7,886 nucleotides of DNA from an uncultured Treponema sp. GTDB taxonomy: Bacteria > Spirochaetota > Spirochaetia > Treponematales > Treponemataceae. The stretch covers positions 1 to 7,886 of the forward strand of contig CAKZZK010000294.1 in the NCBI GenBank assembly GCA_937885235.1, in the 5' to 3' direction. Position 1 is the first letter of the stretch, and each line of letters starts with the position of its first letter. This document shows, piece by piece, positions 5,978-7,886 of the stretch. The position numbers and the translations under genes were made by a program. The notes below the pieces were generated by a model. It did no database searches, had not been told where the DNA came from, and saw only the letters and a list, made by a program, of their open reading frames with translations.

Positions 5978-7149
5978 TTGGAAAATTCCCCGCAGATGCG
6001 TTTTAAAGCCTCTGTCAGTATGCTCCGCGGAGTGGCGCAGTTTATTCTCTGGAACTGCTCTCCTTCTCTGCCAAACATAGCTCCATTGTCAAGCCAGACC
6101 TTTGCCCTGTGCAGCACCCGCTCGTCAATTTCTTTTCCGCTCAAACCGAAAGCGGAAAAATCGAGCCATACAAGGTATGTTCCCTCGGGAACAATCAGCC
6201 GTATGCGGGGGCAATGAGCCTCAAGGTATTGCTTTGCGAATTGGATATTCTCCCAGATGTATGCCTTTGCGGCATCAAACCAGTCGCCGCCATCGTTGTA
6301 AGCGCTTACTGCGGCGACCAGTCCCATCAGGCTTGGCTCGTCATAGCCAGTTTTATCAATCTCAGCCTTGAACACTTTCCGGTGCCCTTCGTTCGGAATA
6401 AAAATCGTTGAAAACTGCAATCCCGCAAGGTTAAAGCTCTTGCTTGGCGAAGTGCAGATGACGCTGTTCTGTGCCGCCGCCTCAGACAGGGTGGCAAAAA
6501 TCGTATGTCTGTGCCCCGCAAACGTGATGTCTGAATGGATTTCATCGCTTACGACGAGAACGCTGTGGCGAAGGCATATCTCGCTGAGCTGCCTGAGCTC
6601 TTCCTGCGTCCAGACACGACCTCCAGGGTTGTGGGGAGAGCAAAAGATGAAAAGCTTAACGTTTTCTTCTATTATCTTCTTCTCAAAATCGGCAAAGTCT
6701 ATTTCGTAGCGCCCGTCTTTTAAGACGAGGGAATTGTTTACCACCCTTCGCTTCAAAGCGGCAATCATATTGAAGAAGGGATAGTAAACCGGCTTCTGAA
6801 TCAAGACACCTTCACCTTCCTTGGTAAACGCCTTGATTGCCGTCGCGATTGCGAAGACAACGCCCGGGGTAGTAACAATCCATTCATCTTGAAAGCTGAA
6901 TTGATGGCGGCGGGCAAACCAGTTCCTCACCGCGTCGTAATAGCGGCTGTCGGGAGTGCTGTAGCCGAAAATGCCGTGTGCCGCCTTTTGCGCAAGCGCT
7001 TCCCGAATGCACGGGGCTGTTGGAAAATCCATATCGGCAACCCACAGGCTGACAGCGTCCCTAGGCTTGCCCCGTTTTTCTGCAAGATCGTACTTTATGG
7101 CATTCGTGTTGCTGCGGTCGGTAACGCTGTCAAAGTCAAAATCTTCCAT
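5974..7149 (-). CDS. MalY/PatB-family PLP-dependent C-S lyase (cystalysin-like)
   Basis: This is a fold-type I PLP enzyme expected to cleave the C-S bond of cystathionine or cysteine, giving homocysteine or sulfide plus pyruvate and ammonia in the cytoplasm. From this start it has 391 residues, normal for the family. Visible landmarks are FDFDSVTDRSNT near the N-terminus, WVADMDFPTAP (about 36), PVYYPFF (about 120), CSPHNPGGRVW (about 170), VVSDEIHSD (about 199) and SPSKSFNLAG with the PLP-binding Lys at about 237. The motif order and wording are close to Treponema denticola cystalysin and E. coli MalY. Two starts compete. ATG 7149 has GAGGAG (7157-7162) seven bases upstream and matches the usual N-terminus. 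ATG 7164 overlaps the previous stop as ATGA and has AAGGTG nearby, adding five residues. Either way it is coupled to the upstream transsulfuration gene. Exact substrate preference cannot be read from sequence. Confidence 0.9.
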   Translation of the reverse strand: MEDFDFDSVTDRSNTNAIKYDLAEKRGKPRDAVSLWVADMDFPTAPCIREALAQKAAHGIFGYSTPDSRYYDAVRNWFARRHQFSFQDEWIVTTPGVVFAIATAIKAFTKEGEGVLIQKPVYYPFFNMIAALKRRVVNNSLVLKDGRYEIDFADFEKKIIEENVKLFIFCSPHNPGGRVWTQEELRQLSEICLRHSVLVVSDEIHSDITFAGHRHTIFATLSEAAAQNSVICTSPSKSFNLAGLQFSTIFIPNEGHRKVFKAEIDKTGYDEPSLMGLVAAVSAYNDGGDWFDAAKAYIWENIQFAKQYLEAHCPRIRLIVPEGTYLVWLDFSAFGLSGKEIDERVLHRAKVWLDNGAMFGREGEQFQRINCATPRSILTEALKRICGEFSN

Positions 7150-7156
7150 AAGAAAA

Positions 7157-7162
7157 CTCCTC
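7157..7162 (-). promoter_or_regulatory. Ribosome binding site overlapping the upstream stop codon
   Basis: GAGGAG on the minus strand shares bases with the TGA stop (7163 to 7161) of the transsulfuration gene and sits seven bases before ATG 7149. Ribosomes ending the first gene would be placed directly on this site, which argues for coupled translation. Confidence 0.6.
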
Positions 7163-7886
7163 ATTCACCTTCCATTGCCTGCGCAAGGTCTGCGATCAAA
7201 TCATCAGCATTTTCTATGCCCACGGAAAGGCGGAGGGTTGACGCGGTGATGCCGTTTTTCAGGCGGAGCTCTTCTGGCACGTCAGCATGGGTCTGCGTTG
7301 TCGGGTAGGTGATCAGCGTCTCCACCCCGCCAAGGCTTTCCGCGTACTGGATAAGGCGCACCCGTCCCAAAATCTTTTTGGCAAAGGCTTCATCGCGGAC
7401 GGAGAAAGTCACCATAGAGCCAAAGCCACGCGCTTCTCGCTTAAGGATGGCGTACCCCGGATGGCTTTCAAGCCCCGGATAAATCACCTTGTTTACATAT
7501 TTTTCTTCGCTGAGGAGCCAGCGGGCAATCTTAAAAGCGTTTTCCTGTGCCTTTTCCATGCGGATTGCGAGCGTCTTTATTCCGCGCAGCACGAGCCAGG
7601 AATCAAACGGCGCAAGTCCCGCGCCTGTGGTCTTGATGAGGAAGCGCAGTTTCTCCTGAATATCCTTCCTGTTGGTGACGATGAAACCTGCGAGCGTGTC
7701 GTTGTGCCCCGCGAGGTACTTTGTGCCAGAATGGATGACAATGTCTGCCCCCAATTTTAGCGGATTTAAAAAGTACGGGGACAAAAAGGTGTTGTCCACA
7801 ATAAGGAGGATGCCGTGCCGCCTTGTGATTTCTGCAATAAGTTGTTTCTGCATCACTCTCGCAGCGATTGCCATTTTGCTTATAGC
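7161..7886 (-). CDS. Cystathionine gamma-synthase/lyase family enzyme, 5' end outside window
   Basis: This is the C-terminal part of a Cys/Met-metabolism PLP enzyme. The frame stays open to the last base of the window, giving 241 visible residues (four precede the first Met). The family is about 380-400 residues long, so some 145 are missing. The pyridine-contacting Asp is in LLIVDNTFLSPYF, the Schiff-base Lys in HSGTKYLAGHNDTLAG, and further family signatures are TGAGLAPFDSWLVLRGIKTL, SLGGVETLITYP and the substrate-carboxylate Arg in STLRLSVGIEN. These place it firmly in the family, whose members include gamma-synthase, gamma-lyase, beta-lyase and methionine gamma-lyase. The visible part does not decide between them. 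The neighbouring MalY-type beta-lyase fits a gamma-synthase that supplies cystathionine for homocysteine formation. The gene ends at TGA 7161-7163, within or next to the start region of the lyase. Confidence 0.92.
   Translation of the reverse strand, partial: AISKMAIAARVMQKQLIAEITRRHGILLIVDNTFLSPYFLNPLKLGADIVIHSGTKYLAGHNDTLAGFIVTNRKDIQEKLRFLIKTTGAGLAPFDSWLVLRGIKTLAIRMEKAQENAFKIARWLLSEEKYVNKVIYPGLESHPGYAILKREARGFGSMVTFSVRDEAFAKKILGRVRLIQYAESLGGVETLITYPTTQTHADVPEELRLKNGITASTLRLSVGIENADDLIADLAQAMEGE

Noticed and set aside
1..7886. CRISPR array, tRNA or rRNA genes
   Set aside because: No regularly spaced repeats, cloverleaf-like segments or rRNA-like sequence were seen on either strand by eye.

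Overview
The window is a chromosomal segment of a motile, probably host-associated anaerobe. My best guess is a Treponema-like spirochaete. The reasons are a membrane-embedded chemoreceptor paired with a diguanylate cyclase, a MalY/cystalysin-like C-S lyase next to a transsulfuration enzyme, and an ISAs1-family insertion sequence of the type common in gut anaerobes. This is inferred from protein style, not from a marker gene. No rRNA, tRNA or CRISPR array was seen.

Layout. Positions 79-3112 (minus strand) hold a two-gene unit: a methyl-accepting chemotaxis protein (MCP) is transcribed first, and a GGDEF diguanylate cyclase follows 16 bp later. A good promoter at 3289-3317 would give this unit an untranslated leader of about 170 nt, and that leader carries a run of nine G on the + strand (nine C in the transcript). 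Positions 3362-4502 are a complete ISAs1-family element with 17-bp imperfect inverted repeats and a perfect 9-bp target duplication. Its transposase is broken by an in-frame TGA and, apparently, by an internal in-frame deletion. The element sits between the two outward-facing promoters of its neighbours.

Positions 4575-5977 (+ strand) form an AT-rich two-gene operon that starts from a promoter just beyond the IS. It encodes a small DUF4869-type protein and, with a 4-bp ATGA overlap, a P-loop ATPase whose C-terminal half resembles a Toprim-like fold. This pair is the least understood and most interesting part of the window. Hand-counted sample lines give about 38% GC inside it (68/180) against about 54% in flanking genes (97/180), which suggests acquisition by transfer.

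Positions 5974-7886 (minus strand) hold two PLP enzymes of sulfur amino acid metabolism: a cystathionine gamma-synthase/lyase family protein that runs off the right edge, and a tightly coupled MalY/PatB-type C-S lyase. Together they would make cystathionine and cleave it to homocysteine, or degrade cysteine to sulfide. The lyase ends convergently into the ATPase gene with a 4-bp overlap of stop codons, leaving no room for a separate terminator.
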